From: Pseudomonadota bacterium
GTDB taxonomy: Bacteria; Pseudomonadota; Gammaproteobacteria; Burkholderiales; Burkholderiaceae_C
Direction of reading: 5' to 3'
Length of the DNA: 40,263 nt
Assembly: GCA_963205125.1 (NCBI GenBank)
Contig: CAUJJO010000190.1
Location: forward strand, 1-40,263
In this document: in pieces, positions 32,157 through 40,263 of the stretch
Position numbering within the stretch: position 1 is the stretch's first letter
Layout: each line of letters starts with the position of its first letter
The notes under the pieces: model-generated
Database searches by the model: none
What the model was told of the DNA's origin: nothing
What the model saw: only the letters and a program-made list of their open reading frames with translations
Position numbers and translations under genes: made by a program

Positions 32157-33401
32157 ATGGCCGAGATCGTCTTTGCCGCCGGCGTGCCGCACGCCCCGGG
32201 CCTGATCGGCCTGCTCGACGCCGCCCCCGGCGCGATCCAGGACGTGGTCCACACCATGTACGCCGAGCTGCGCCGCGAACTGCTCGCCGCCCGGCCCGAC
32301 GTGCTGATCGTCTTCGCCAACGATCACCTCGCCAACAGCCGCCCGCGCGCCTACCCCGACTTCCTGGTCGGAATGGCGCCGCAGCACCGCGGCCCCTTCG
32401 AGTGGTACCAGGAGTGGCTCGGCTGCCGCAACTACCGGATCCAGGGCAACCCCGTGGTTGCCGAGGCGCTCCTGCGCGGCCTGAACCGCCGCGGCCACCG
32501 CATGCATGCCGAGCGCGAGAACCTGCGCTTCGACGACAACATCTCGATCCCCTCGCTGCACCTGCAGCTCGACGAGACCGACATCACGCTCGTCCCCGTG
32601 CTGCAGAACTGCACCGTGCCGCCGCTGCCCGACACGCGGCAGTGCTACGCGCTCGGCCAATCGCTGCGCGTGCTGATCGAGCACGACCTGCCCGCGGGGA
32701 TACGCGTGGCGCTACTGGGCTCGGGAGGCCTGAGCCACGAGCCCGGCGGCGCACCCTACTGGTACATCGACAAGGACTTCGACCTCTGGTTCCTCGAGCT
32801 GATGGCCTCGGGCGACCACGCGCGGATGCTCGAGCAGCTCACCGTCGCGCGCATGGAGCAGTCCGGCTCGGGCGGCACGATGGAGCTGCTGTCCTGGGTC
32901 GTCGTTGCCGGCGCCATCGGGCCGCGCTACGGCACGCAGTCCGACTACGCGCTGCACGGCAACTTCAAGTGCGGCATCGGCTCGGTGCTGTGGGATCTCA
33001 CCCGCAAGGTCGACGCGCCGCGGCCCGTGCGCGAGCCCGCGCCGATCGCCGCCGCGCCGACGCTGCCCACGCTCTTCGACCCGACGCTCGCCTCGCACGA
33101 CCTGGTGCAGGACCTGAAGTGGGACGCCGCGCTGCGCGCGCGCTTCGCCACGCACGAGGCCGAGCTGCTGGACCGCTACCCGCTGCGCCCGGCCGAGCGC
33201 GCGGCGATCGAGCAGCGCGACTTCCGCGCGCTCTACGACATGGGCTTTCACCCCTACCTCGGCGGCCAGCTCGCGCGGCTCATCTATGGCAACACGGCGG
33301 GCAAGGGCGCCACGATCGCGGTGCTCAAGCTCGTCGAATCGCTCAGCGGCTCACAGCTCGAGAGCTTCGTGGCCGAGGACCGGGTGATCGCAAGGCCCTG
33401 A
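32157..33401 (+). CDS. Class III extradiol dioxygenase, LigB-LigA fusion (gallate dioxygenase type)
   Basis: A 414-residue ring-cleaving enzyme. The LigB-like part (1 to ~285) has the iron ligands at the expected places: His12 (VPHAPG), His57 (ANDHLANS) and Glu243 (TMELLSW), plus the catalytic His194 (GLSHEPGG). Residues ~315-400 are a LigA-like domain (WDAALRARFATHEAELLD, DFRALYDMGFHPYLGGQLAR). The same fusion occurs in gallate dioxygenases such as DesB/GalA of ~420 residues, while protocatechuate 4,5-dioxygenase keeps them apart. It should open a catechol-type ring next to the hydroxyls. GAAGGAGA precedes the ATG at 32157. Substrate is not proven; the amidase neighbour hints it may not be plain gallate. 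Confidence 0.9.
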   Translation: MAEIVFAAGVPHAPGLIGLLDAAPGAIQDVVHTMYAELRRELLAARPDVLIVFANDHLANSRPRAYPDFLVGMAPQHRGPFEWYQEWLGCRNYRIQGNPVVAEALLRGLNRRGHRMHAERENLRFDDNISIPSLHLQLDETDITLVPVLQNCTVPPLPDTRQCYALGQSLRVLIEHDLPAGIRVALLGSGGLSHEPGGAPYWYIDKDFDLWFLELMASGDHARMLEQLTVARMEQSGSGGTMELLSWVVVAGAIGPRYGTQSDYALHGNFKCGIGSVLWDLTRKVDAPRPVREPAPIAAAPTLPTLFDPTLASHDLVQDLKWDAALRARFATHEAELLDRYPLRPAERAAIEQRDFRALYDMGFHPYLGGQLARLIYGNTAGKGATIAVLKLVESLSGSQLESFVAEDRVIARP

Positions 33402-33457
33402 GGACGTACCCTGGGCGCGAGGGCCGCGCCGGGCCGCCTTCGCCGCCGCCCACGCTC

Positions 33458-34984
33458 CTAGCTTGCGCGCTGCGGCTCGCTCCAGCCCCCGCCCAGCGCC
33501 TTGTAGAGCTGCACCTCGGCGGCGCGCTGCGCGAGGCGGGCCTGCGCGAGGCCTTGCTCGATCGCGAACAGCGAGCGCTGGGCGTCGAGCAGGTCGAGGT
33601 GGCTGGCCACGCCGTTGCGGTAGCGCAGTTCGACGAGCGCAAGCCGCGCGTGCTCGGCCTGCGCCTGCGCGCGCATCGCGGCGAGCTGCTCGTCCAGCGT
33701 GCTGCGGCTGGCCAGCGCGTCGGCGACCTCGCGGAAAGCCGACTGGATCGCCCGCTCGTACTGCGCCACCGCGATCGCCCGCGCGGCCTGCGCCGCCTGC
33801 AGGTTGGCCTGGTTGCGGCCGGCGTCGAAGATCGGCAGCGTGATGCTCGGGGCGAAGGACCAGGCGCCGCTGCCGGCGCTGCCCAGCAGGCCTTCCAGGT
33901 CGGTGCTGACGCGGCCCAGGCTTGCGGTGAGCGTGATGCGCGGGAAGAAGTTCGCGCGGGCGACGCCGATGTTGGCGTTCGCCGCCAGAAGCTGCTGCTC
34001 GGCAGAACGGATGTCCGGGCGCTGCAGCAGCAGATCCGAGGGCAGGCCTTGCGCAAGCGGCGCGAAGTCGGCCAGCGCCTCAGGCACCAGGGCAGCCGTG
34101 CCGGCCTGCGCCTGTGCGCGCGCGGCCTCGGGCGTGGGCCGCGGCGGCAGCAGCCGCTCCGGCAGCGGGGCGCCGACGAGCAGCGCCAGCAGGTTGAGGT
34201 CCTGCGCGCGCAGCCGCTGCTGCTGGGCCCGTGCGGCCTTGGCGACGGCGATCAGCGATTCGGCCTGCCGCAGGTCCAGCGCCGACGACGCGCCGTGCTC
34301 GAAGCGCAGGCGCACCAGCGCAAGCGACTGCTCGCGCGTGGCCAGCGTGCGCTCGGCAAGCCGCAGCAGCTCGGTGTCGGTCTGCAGTTGCAGCCAGGTG
34401 CCGGAGACCGCGGCGACGAGGCTGATCTGCGCGGCCTTGCGCGCTTCCTCGGTGGCGAGGTAGCCGGCCAGCGCCGCATCCTTCAGCGCGGCGACGCGGC
34501 CGAAGAAGTCGATCTCCCAGCCGGCGATGCCTGCGCCGACGGTGTAGAGCGAGCTCACGCTCGGGCCGTTGTCGCCGCGGCCCGGGTTGGGCGCGGAGCG
34601 CTGGCCCGAGGCCGCGGCGGCCACGGTCGGCAGCTCGTCGGCGCGGCGGATCTGGTACTGCGCGCGCGCCTGCTCGATCGCCTGCACGGCCACGCGCAGG
34701 TCGCGGTTGTCCGCGAGCGCCAGCGTGATCAGCTCGCGCAGCGACGCGTCGCGCACGAAGTCCTGCCACGGCAGATCGGCCGCGGCGCGCGCGCCCGCGG
34801 GCGCCGGGCCGGCCGACTCCGCCGGCCACTGGCTGCCCACCGGCGCGGGCGGGCGCTCGTAGGTCGGCACCAGGGAGCAGGCGGAGAGCGTCGCGGCCAG
34901 CGCCGTAGCCAGCACGCGCGCGGCGGGCGCGCCGACGCGCGAAGCGCCGGTCGTCGAAGGATGAAGGCGATGAGACCTTGTCAT
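33458..34984 (-). CDS. Outer-membrane efflux lipoprotein (NodT/OprM family)
   Basis: A 508-residue outer-membrane channel of RND pumps. The lipobox LSAC (ATALAATLSACSLVPTY) marks it as a lipoprotein. Two OEP repeats are visible; each has a long helical stretch, e.g. DNRDLRVAVQAIEQARAQYQ and ARLALVELRYRNGVASHLDL. NodT hallmarks include LIALALADNRDLR-like LITLALADNRDL, WEIDFFGR and LLQRPDIRSAEQQLLAANAN. The ATG at 34984 overlaps the RND gene stop (ATGA), so the three pump genes form one operon ordered adaptor-pump-channel. Convergent with the dioxygenase gene, 56 bases apart. Confidence 0.93.
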   Translation of the reverse strand: MTRSHRLHPSTTGASRVGAPAARVLATALAATLSACSLVPTYERPPAPVGSQWPAESAGPAPAGARAAADLPWQDFVRDASLRELITLALADNRDLRVAVQAIEQARAQYQIRRADELPTVAAAASGQRSAPNPGRGDNGPSVSSLYTVGAGIAGWEIDFFGRVAALKDAALAGYLATEEARKAAQISLVAAVSGTWLQLQTDTELLRLAERTLATREQSLALVRLRFEHGASSALDLRQAESLIAVAKAARAQQQRLRAQDLNLLALLVGAPLPERLLPPRPTPEAARAQAQAGTAALVPEALADFAPLAQGLPSDLLLQRPDIRSAEQQLLAANANIGVARANFFPRITLTASLGRVSTDLEGLLGSAGSGAWSFAPSITLPIFDAGRNQANLQAAQAARAIAVAQYERAIQSAFREVADALASRSTLDEQLAAMRAQAQAEHARLALVELRYRNGVASHLDLLDAQRSLFAIEQGLAQARLAQRAAEVQLYKALGGGWSEPQRAS

Positions 34985-37900
34985 GACGGATCCTTGCTGG
35001 CCGGGGCCGCCGGGCCCTCGTCCCGCGCATCGAGCGCGCGAATTTCGGCCTGCGACAGGCCCTGCTCGGCGTCGTGCAGGATGCGCGCCGCGGTGTCGCC
35101 GGCAAGGCCCGCGTGCGCGGCGTGCTCGGCGTAGCGCTCGCGCTGGCGCGCCGAGCCCTTGAAGACGCGGCGCACGACGACGAAGAACATCGGCACGAAG
35201 AACACCGCCAGCGAGGTGCCGACGAGGATGCCGCCCATCACGCCGGTGCCGATGGCGCGCTGGCTGGCCGAGCCCGCGCCGCTGGCGATCGCCAGGGGCA
35301 GCACGCCCAGCGTGAAGGCCAGCGACGTCATGATGATCGGCCGGAAACGCAGGTGCGCCGCGGCCAGCGCCGACTTCACCGCGCTCATGCCCTGCGCCTG
35401 CAGGTCCTTGGCGAACTCGATGATCAGGATCGCGTTCTTCGCCGACAGGCCGATGATGGTGATGAGGCCGACCTGGAAGTAGACGTCGTTGGTCAGGCCG
35501 CGCCCGGTCACCGCCAGCAGCACGCCCAGCACCCCGAGCGGCACGACGAGGATCACCGCCAGCGGGATCGACCAGCTCTCGTAGAGGGCGGCCAGCGCGA
35601 GCACGACGGCGAGGATGGCGAAGCCGTAGAGGACCATCGCCTGGTTGCCCGCGAGCTTCTCCTCGCGCGACTGCCCGCTCCACTCGAAGCCGAAGCCCTC
35701 GGGCAGGCGGGAGGCGAGCTGCTCCATCTCGCGCATCGCGTCGCCCGTGCTGAAGCCCGGCGCCGCGCCGCCGGCGATGCGCATCGCCGGATAGCCGTTG
35801 TAGCGGATGGTCTGCATCGCGCCGGTGATCCAGCGCGTGCTGGCGAAGGCCGACAGCGGCACCGCCTGGCCGCGGCTGTTCAGCGCCGTGAGCTTCAGGA
35901 TGTCCTCGGGCTGCATGCGCGCGGGTGCGTCGGCCTGGATGACCACGCGCTGCAGGCGCCCGCGGTTGGGGAAGTCGTTGACGTAGGCCGAACCGAGCGA
36001 GGACGAGATGGCGTTGTTGATCGCCGCGAAACCCACGCCCAGGGCCGCGGCCTTGTCGCGGTCGATGTCGACCTGCAGTTGCGGCGCGTCCTCGAGGCCG
36101 TCCGGGCGCACGCCGGCCAGCACCTTGCTCTGCATCGCCATGCCCAGCATCTGGTTGCGCGCGGCCACCAGCGCCTCATGGCCCTTGCCGGCGCGGTCCT
36201 GCAGGCGGAAGGTGAAGCCCGCGCTCACGCCCAGCTCCGGGATCGGCGGCGGGTTCAAGGGGAAGATGAAGGCGTCCTTGACGCCCGAGAGCGCGCCCAT
36301 CGCGCGGCCGGCGACCGCCGTCGCGCTGTGCGCGGGGCCCTGGCGCTCGTCCCAGGGCTTGAGCGTGACGAAGGAGATGCCGGCGTTCTGCCCCTGGCCG
36401 GAGAACGAGAAGCCCATCACCGCGACCATGCGCGCGACCTCGGGCTGCGCCAGCAGGTAGCCCTCGACCTGCTCGACGACGCGCCGCGTGCGCTCCTGCG
36501 TCGCACCCGGCGGGAGCTGGATGTTGACGAGGATGTTGCCTTGGTCCTCCTGCGGCAGGAAGGAGGTCGGCAGCCGCGTGTACATCCATCCGACCACCGC
36601 CGCGAGCGCGAGGTAGACGATCATCAGCCGCCCGGCACGGCGCAGCAGCTTCGACACCACGCCCTCGTAGGCGCGCGTGGCGCGCGTGAAGCGGCGGTTG
36701 AACCAGCCGAAGAAGCCGCGCTTGTCGTCATGATGGCCGGCGGCCACGGGCTTGAGCAGCGTGGCGCAGAGCGCCGGCGTCAGCGACAGCGCCATGAAGG
36801 CCGAAATGAAGATCGAGACGCCCATCACCGCGGCGAACTGGCGGTAGATGTTGCCGGTCGAGCCCTTGAAGAAGGCCAGCGGCACGAACACCGAGATCAG
36901 CACCACCGTGACGCCGATGATGGCGCCGGAGATCTGCCCCATGCCCTTGCGCGCGGCCTGCAGCGGCGGCAGGCCTTCCTCGCTCATGATGCGCTCGACG
37001 TTCTCGACGACGACGATGGCGTCGTCGACGACGATGCCGATCACCAGCACCATGCCGAACATCGTCAGCACGTTGATCGACATGCCGAAGGCCAGCAGCG
37101 CGCCGAAGGTGCCCAGCAGCGCCACCGGCACGACGATGGTCGGGATGATCGTGTAGCGCCAGTTCTGCAGGAACAGGAACATCACGAGGAAGACGAGCAC
37201 GATCGCCTCGGCCAGCGTCTTCACGACCTCGGTGATCGAGATGCGCACGAAGTCCGAGCTGTCGTAGGGGATGCTCCAGCTCACCGTCGCCGGGAAGAAG
37301 GCCTGCAGCTGCGTCAGGCGGTCGCGCACCGCCTTGGACGCGGCCAGCGCGTTGCCGGTGGGCGAGAGCTGCACGCCGATGCCGGCCGCGGGCTTGCCGT
37401 TGAGGCGTGCCGACGAGGCGTAGCTCTGCGCCCCGAGCTCGATGCGCGCGACGTCCTTCAGGTAGACCGCAGCACCGCTGCCGCTGGCGCGCAGCACGAT
37501 GCGGCCGAACTGCTCGACGCTGCCGAGCTGCCCGGGCACGACGACGGTGGCGGTGATGCCCTGCCCGGCCACCGAGGGCAGGTCGCCGATCGCGCCGCCC
37601 GAGACCTGCGCGTTCTGCTGCGCGATCGCGGCGGCGACATCGGCCGTCGAGAGGTTGTAGCTCTGCAGCCGCGCCGGGTCGATCCAGATGCGCATCGCGC
37701 GCTCGGCGCCGAAGAGCTGCGCCTGCCCGATGCCCGGCAGCCGCTGCAGCTCGGGGACGATGTTGCGCGAGGCGTAGTCGGTCAGCTCGTTGATGTCGTA
37801 GCCGGGGTCCGACGAGGACAGCATCGTGAAGAGCAGGAAGTTGGAGCGCGACTTCTCCACCCGCACGCCCTGCTGCACCACCGCCGGCGGCAGCCGCGGC

Positions 37901-38244
37901 GTGGCGCGCGCGAGGCGGTTCTGCACCTCGACCTGCGCCAGCTCGGCGTTGGTGCCGGGCTCGAAGCTGATGGTGATCGAGCCGCTGCCGTCGGCCTGCG
38001 CCACCGACTCCATGTAGGCCATGCGCGGCGCGCCGTTGATCTCGCGCTCGATGACGGCGAGCACGGCATCCTCCAGCACCTGCGCCGAGGCGCCGGGGTA
38101 GAAGGTGCTGAGCACGATCGTCGGCGGCGCCACCGGCGGGTACTGGGCGATCGGCAACTGGGTGATCGAGGTCACCCCGAGCACCATGATGAAGAGCGCG
38201 ATCACCCAGGCGAAGATCGGGCGATCGATGAAGAACTTGGCCAT
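34981..38244 (-). CDS. RND multidrug efflux pump, inner-membrane component (HAE1, AcrB-like)
   Basis: A 1087-residue inner-membrane pump. The start MAKFFIDRPIFAWVIALFIM and YPPVAPPTI are hallmark AcrB sequences. The proton-relay pair Asp407-Asp408 lies in GIVVDDAIVVVENVERIM at the same number as in AcrB. FAAVMGVSIFISAFMALSLT and GLSAKNAILIIEFAKDL are the other conserved spans. It should export hydrophobic drugs, solvents or aromatic compounds using the proton gradient. It has a C-terminal tail of ~50 residues (RERYAEHAAHAGLAGD to ASKDPS) beyond the usual end, which is longer than in AcrB. Cotranscribed with the adaptor (22-base gap) and the channel (overlap). Confidence 0.95.
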   Translation of the reverse strand: MAKFFIDRPIFAWVIALFIMVLGVTSITQLPIAQYPPVAPPTIVLSTFYPGASAQVLEDAVLAVIEREINGAPRMAYMESVAQADGSGSITISFEPGTNAELAQVEVQNRLARATPRLPPAVVQQGVRVEKSRSNFLLFTMLSSSDPGYDINELTDYASRNIVPELQRLPGIGQAQLFGAERAMRIWIDPARLQSYNLSTADVAAAIAQQNAQVSGGAIGDLPSVAGQGITATVVVPGQLGSVEQFGRIVLRASGSGAAVYLKDVARIELGAQSYASSARLNGKPAAGIGVQLSPTGNALAASKAVRDRLTQLQAFFPATVSWSIPYDSSDFVRISITEVVKTLAEAIVLVFLVMFLFLQNWRYTIIPTIVVPVALLGTFGALLAFGMSINVLTMFGMVLVIGIVVDDAIVVVENVERIMSEEGLPPLQAARKGMGQISGAIIGVTVVLISVFVPLAFFKGSTGNIYRQFAAVMGVSIFISAFMALSLTPALCATLLKPVAAGHHDDKRGFFGWFNRRFTRATRAYEGVVSKLLRRAGRLMIVYLALAAVVGWMYTRLPTSFLPQEDQGNILVNIQLPPGATQERTRRVVEQVEGYLLAQPEVARMVAVMGFSFSGQGQNAGISFVTLKPWDERQGPAHSATAVAGRAMGALSGVKDAFIFPLNPPPIPELGVSAGFTFRLQDRAGKGHEALVAARNQMLGMAMQSKVLAGVRPDGLEDAPQLQVDIDRDKAAALGVGFAAINNAISSSLGSAYVNDFPNRGRLQRVVIQADAPARMQPEDILKLTALNSRGQAVPLSAFASTRWITGAMQTIRYNGYPAMRIAGGAAPGFSTGDAMREMEQLASRLPEGFGFEWSGQSREEKLAGNQAMVLYGFAILAVVLALAALYESWSIPLAVILVVPLGVLGVLLAVTGRGLTNDVYFQVGLITIIGLSAKNAILIIEFAKDLQAQGMSAVKSALAAAHLRFRPIIMTSLAFTLGVLPLAIASGAGSASQRAIGTGVMGGILVGTSLAVFFVPMFFVVVRRVFKGSARQRERYAEHAAHAGLAGDTAARILHDAEQGLSQAEIRALDARDEGPAAPASKDPS

Positions 38245-38266
38245 GCGTCGGTCCTGCGGAGGCGGG

Positions 38267-39604
38267 TCAGCGCGAGGCCGCGGGGGCGGGCGCGGGAGCA
38301 GAGGCGGGAGCCGCGGCGGAGGCCGCGCCCGGCGTCATCGGGGCCGCGGAGGCATCCGGGGCCGCGGCGGCCGGCGGCTGCCCGGCGCCGCCTTGCGGCT
38401 TCTTCGGCGACCAGGGCACCGGCTTGACCACCTTGGCGCCGAACATCAGCTTCATCGCACCCTCGACCATCACCTGCTCGCCGGCGGCCAGGCCCTGGGT
38501 GACGATCCACTGCCCGTCCTTCACGCCCTCGACCTTCACCGGGCGCGGCATCACCTGGCCCTCGGGGCCGACCACGAGCACCATGTCGCCCTGGCTGCCG
38601 CGCGTCACCGCCTGCTGCGGCACGAGCATCGCGCCGTCGATCTGCGCCTGCTGCAGCCGCGCGCGCACGTACATGCCCGGCAGCAGCAGCCCGCGCGGGT
38701 TGGGCACCTCGGCGCGCAGGCTGACCTGGCCGGTGGCCGGGTCGACCGTCAGGTCGGTGAACAGCAGCCGGCCGTCGCTGCCGTAGCGCTGGCCGTTCTC
38801 GAGCACGATCTCGACGCGCGCGGCCTCGGCCTGCCCGGCGCGCGCCAGCTTGCCGACGGCCAGCGCCTGGCGCAGCTGCAGCACGTCGTTGACCGATTGC
38901 GTGATGTTCAGGTAGAGCGGGTTGATCTGCTGGATGGTGGCGAGCTGCGTGCCTTCCTGCGCGCTCACCAGCGCGCCCTCGGTGACCATCGAGCGGCCGA
39001 TGCGGCCGCTGATGGGCGCGCTCACGGTCGCGTAAGCGCGGTTGATGCCGGCGCTGCGCACCGCCGCCTCGCCCGCGGCGACCTGCGCCTTGGCCGCCTG
39101 CTCGGCGGCGGCCGCCGCGTCGTACTCCTGCTGGCTCACCGCCTGCGCGGCCACCAGCGGCTTGTAGCGCGCGGCCAGCGCGCCGGCCTGCGCCAGTTGC
39201 GCGCGCGCCTGCGCAAGGCCCGCCTGCGCGCTCTGCAGCGCGGCCTCGTAGGGGGCCGGGTCGATCTGGTAGAGCGTCTGCCCGGCCCTCACCTCGCTGC
39301 CTTCGGTGAAGACGCGCTTCTGCAGGATGCCGGTGGCCTGGGCGCGTACCTGGGCCACGCGCGAGGGCTCGAGCCGGCCCGGCAGCTCCGTGCCCAGGGC
39401 CACGGTCGTCGGCTGCACCGCAATCACCGCCACCTCGGGCGGCGGCATCTGGCCACCCGGCCCGCCGGCGCCGCCTGGCCCCCCGGCGCCGCCCTGCCCG
39501 TCCCGGTTGCCGCAGGCGCCGAGTGCCAGCGCCAGCGCCGCGGTGGATGCGAGAAGCGCCCGGCGCGGCACGGCAGGCAGGCGATGAGGATGGAGCTGTG
39601 ACAT
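38267..39604 (-). CDS. RND efflux periplasmic adaptor (AcrA/MexA family lipoprotein)
   Basis: A 445-residue membrane-fusion protein that links pump and channel. The signal ends in the lipobox LGAC (STAALALALGACGNRDG), then a Gly/Pro-rich spacer. The lipoyl/barrel-sandwich halves (VAQVRAQATGILQKRVFTEG, then YATVSAPISGRIGRSMVTEG) flank an Ala/Gln-rich coiled coil. A beta-barrel (VPNPRGLLLPGMYVRARL) and a membrane-proximal domain follow. The last ~50 residues are Ala/Pro-rich and poorly ordered. ATG 39604 was chosen because the lipobox falls correctly; a frame open to 39664 adds no signal-like sequence. First gene of the pump operon, divergent from a TetR gene. Confidence 0.93.
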   Translation of the reverse strand: MSQLHPHRLPAVPRRALLASTAALALALGACGNRDGQGGAGGPGGAGGPGGQMPPPEVAVIAVQPTTVALGTELPGRLEPSRVAQVRAQATGILQKRVFTEGSEVRAGQTLYQIDPAPYEAALQSAQAGLAQARAQLAQAGALAARYKPLVAAQAVSQQEYDAAAAAEQAAKAQVAAGEAAVRSAGINRAYATVSAPISGRIGRSMVTEGALVSAQEGTQLATIQQINPLYLNITQSVNDVLQLRQALAVGKLARAGQAEAARVEIVLENGQRYGSDGRLLFTDLTVDPATGQVSLRAEVPNPRGLLLPGMYVRARLQQAQIDGAMLVPQQAVTRGSQGDMVLVVGPEGQVMPRPVKVEGVKDGQWIVTQGLAAGEQVMVEGAMKLMFGAKVVKPVPWSPKKPQGGAGQPPAAAAPDASAAPMTPGAASAAAPASAPAPAPAASR

Positions 39605-39717
39605 GGGTCGAGCGGGCTCAGGAAAGAGTCGAGCGCACACGCCCTGGGCGGGCATGGCGGGCATGGCTGGAAAAAGGACCGGGGGGATCGCCGATCAGCT
39701 TGGACAAGCCGGCGCGG

Positions 39718-39747
39718 ATTCTACATACATTCACGAATGTATGTCTT
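39718..39747 (-). promoter_or_regulatory. Promoter of the efflux operon
   Basis: On the minus strand AAGACA (39742-39747) and TAGAAT (39718-39723) form a -35/-10 pair with an 18-base spacer. The palindromic operator fills the spacer, so a bound repressor would block RNA polymerase. Confidence 0.6.
39723..39744. promoter_or_regulatory. AcrR-like palindromic operator
   Basis: Perfect inverted repeat: ACATACATTC, two bases, GAATGTATGT. It closely resembles the E. coli acrAB operator bound by AcrR, which has the same outer TACATACATT / AATGTATGTA arms. It lies in the divergent region between the pump operon and the TetR gene, and the TetR protein is the obvious ligand. It is the only A/T-rich patch in this part of the window. 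Confidence 0.8.
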
Positions 39748-39752
39748 AGAAT
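39747..39752 (+). promoter_or_regulatory. -10 box of the TetR gene
   Basis: TAGAAT, five of six matches to consensus, directly right of the operator, 66 bases upstream of the TetR ATG. An identical TAGAAT on the other strand directly left of the operator serves the pump, so the two promoters are mirror images around one operator. The -35 (CATACA, 17-base spacing) would lie within the operator. Confidence 0.55.
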
Positions 39753-39817
39753 CATGCGCTTGACCACGCTGCCCGGCGTCGCCGCCGCGCGCCCTGCGCC
39801 TTCGATTCTCACCAGAC

Positions 39818-40263
39818 ATGGCCCGACGCACCAAGGAAGAGGCCTTGGCCACCCGCCAATCGCTGCTGGACGCCGCCGAGCGCGTCTTCCAGCAGCGCGG
39901 CGTTGCGCGCACCTCGCTGGCCGACATCGCCGAGGCCGCCGGCCTCACCCGCGGCGCCTTGTACTGGCACTTCAAGGACAAGGCAGCGCTGTTCAACGCG
40001 ATGATGGACCGCGTCACCCTGCCGCTGGACGGCGAGCGTCGCGCGCCCGACGCGCAGCCGCCGCCCGAGGGCGACCCCTTGCTGCCGCTGTGCCGCCAGC
40101 TCGCCAACGCGCTGCGGCAGATCGTGCACGACGAGCGCACGCGCCGCGTGCTGCGCATCGCCATGCAGAAGGTCGAGCACACCGAGGAGCTCGGCCCGGT
40201 GATCGACCGCCACATCCGCCTGCACCGCCAGAACACCGAGCACGAGCGCCTGGTCTTCGAGCG
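39818..40263 (+). CDS. TetR/AcrR-family repressor (truncated by window end)
   Basis: The first 148 residues of a TetR-family regulator; the end is beyond the window. The HTH is clear: RQSLLDAAERVFQQRGVART, then SLADIAEAAGLTRGALYWHF and KDKAALFNAMMDRV, which is the AcrR/TtgR/MexZ-type recognition helix. The ligand-binding domain begins near residue 50. The ATG at 39818 is the first in frame after the -10. It is divergent from the RND operon and next to an AcrR-like operator, so it is the likely local repressor of both itself and the pump, released by drugs. Confidence 0.93.
   Translation, partial: MARRTKEEALATRQSLLDAAERVFQQRGVARTSLADIAEAAGLTRGALYWHFKDKAALFNAMMDRVTLPLDGERRAPDAQPPPEGDPLLPLCRQLANALRQIVHDERTRRVLRIAMQKVEHTEELGPVIDRHIRLHRQNTEHERLVFE

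Noticed and set aside
35074..38427. A plus-strand open frame of about 1100 codons opposite the RND pump
   Set aside because: Extremely His/Arg/Asp-rich antisense shadow; the pump frame has all AcrB motifs.

Overview
The window is a GC-rich stretch from a betaproteobacterial chromosome, most likely of the order Burkholderiales (Rubrivivax/Leptothrix/Ideonella-like). I infer this from the strong G/C bias at third codon positions, the adk-to-SDR and tadA-ldcA pairings, the short TACAAT-type -10 boxes and the gene repertoire. No rRNA, tRNA or CRISPR array was seen.

Layout. (1) 1-1107: the 3' end of adk and an SDR dehydrogenase, both housekeeping-like. (2) 1266-3588: a toxin-antitoxin (TA) zone with two intact PIN-toxin modules (AbrB/PIN and Phd/PIN), followed by a graveyard. 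The graveyard holds a broken second AbrB/PIN pair, an IS30-family transposase scrap, a HigA-like antidote fused to that scrap, and the C-terminal end of a further PIN toxin on the other strand. (3) 3585-7103: a small exported protein and a TonB-dependent receptor, sharing a strong bidirectional terminator. (4) 7485-15818: a peptide-type ABC importer operon on the minus strand (solute-binding lipoprotein, two permeases, double ATPase). A Phd/VapC module sits inside it between permease and ATPase. Beyond its end a BrnT/BrnA module is bracketed by two copies of the last ~150 bp of the ATPase gene. (5) 16008-17488: ldcA and tadA. (6) 17678-22572: a ribose-type ABC importer operon that ends with a beta-propeller protein carrying a histidine in nearly every blade. 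(7) 22738-24744: inorganic pyrophosphatase, an isocitrate-lyase/PEP-mutase family enzyme and an AhpD-like protein. (8) 25006-33401: a catabolic locus with a TRAP transporter, a LysR regulator and a divergent three-gene operon. That operon encodes a cupin fused to a Rieske-type reductase, a formamidase/acetamidase-family amidase and a LigB-LigA fused extradiol dioxygenase. (9) 33458-40263: an RND tripartite efflux operon divergent from a TetR regulator, with an AcrR-like palindromic operator between them.

How the parts may work together. The TRAP system and the LysR-controlled operon look like uptake and ring cleavage of an aromatic acid, possibly nitrogen-containing given the amidase. The usual Rieske oxygenase partner for the reductase is not in the window, and a metal-binding cupin is fused where it would dock. 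Within 11 kb there are four intact type II TA modules and at least four decayed ones, and they have reshaped the 3' half of a transport operon. These two regions are the most likely to hold something undescribed: the cupin-reductase/amidase/dioxygenase operon and the TA-remodelled ABC operon.
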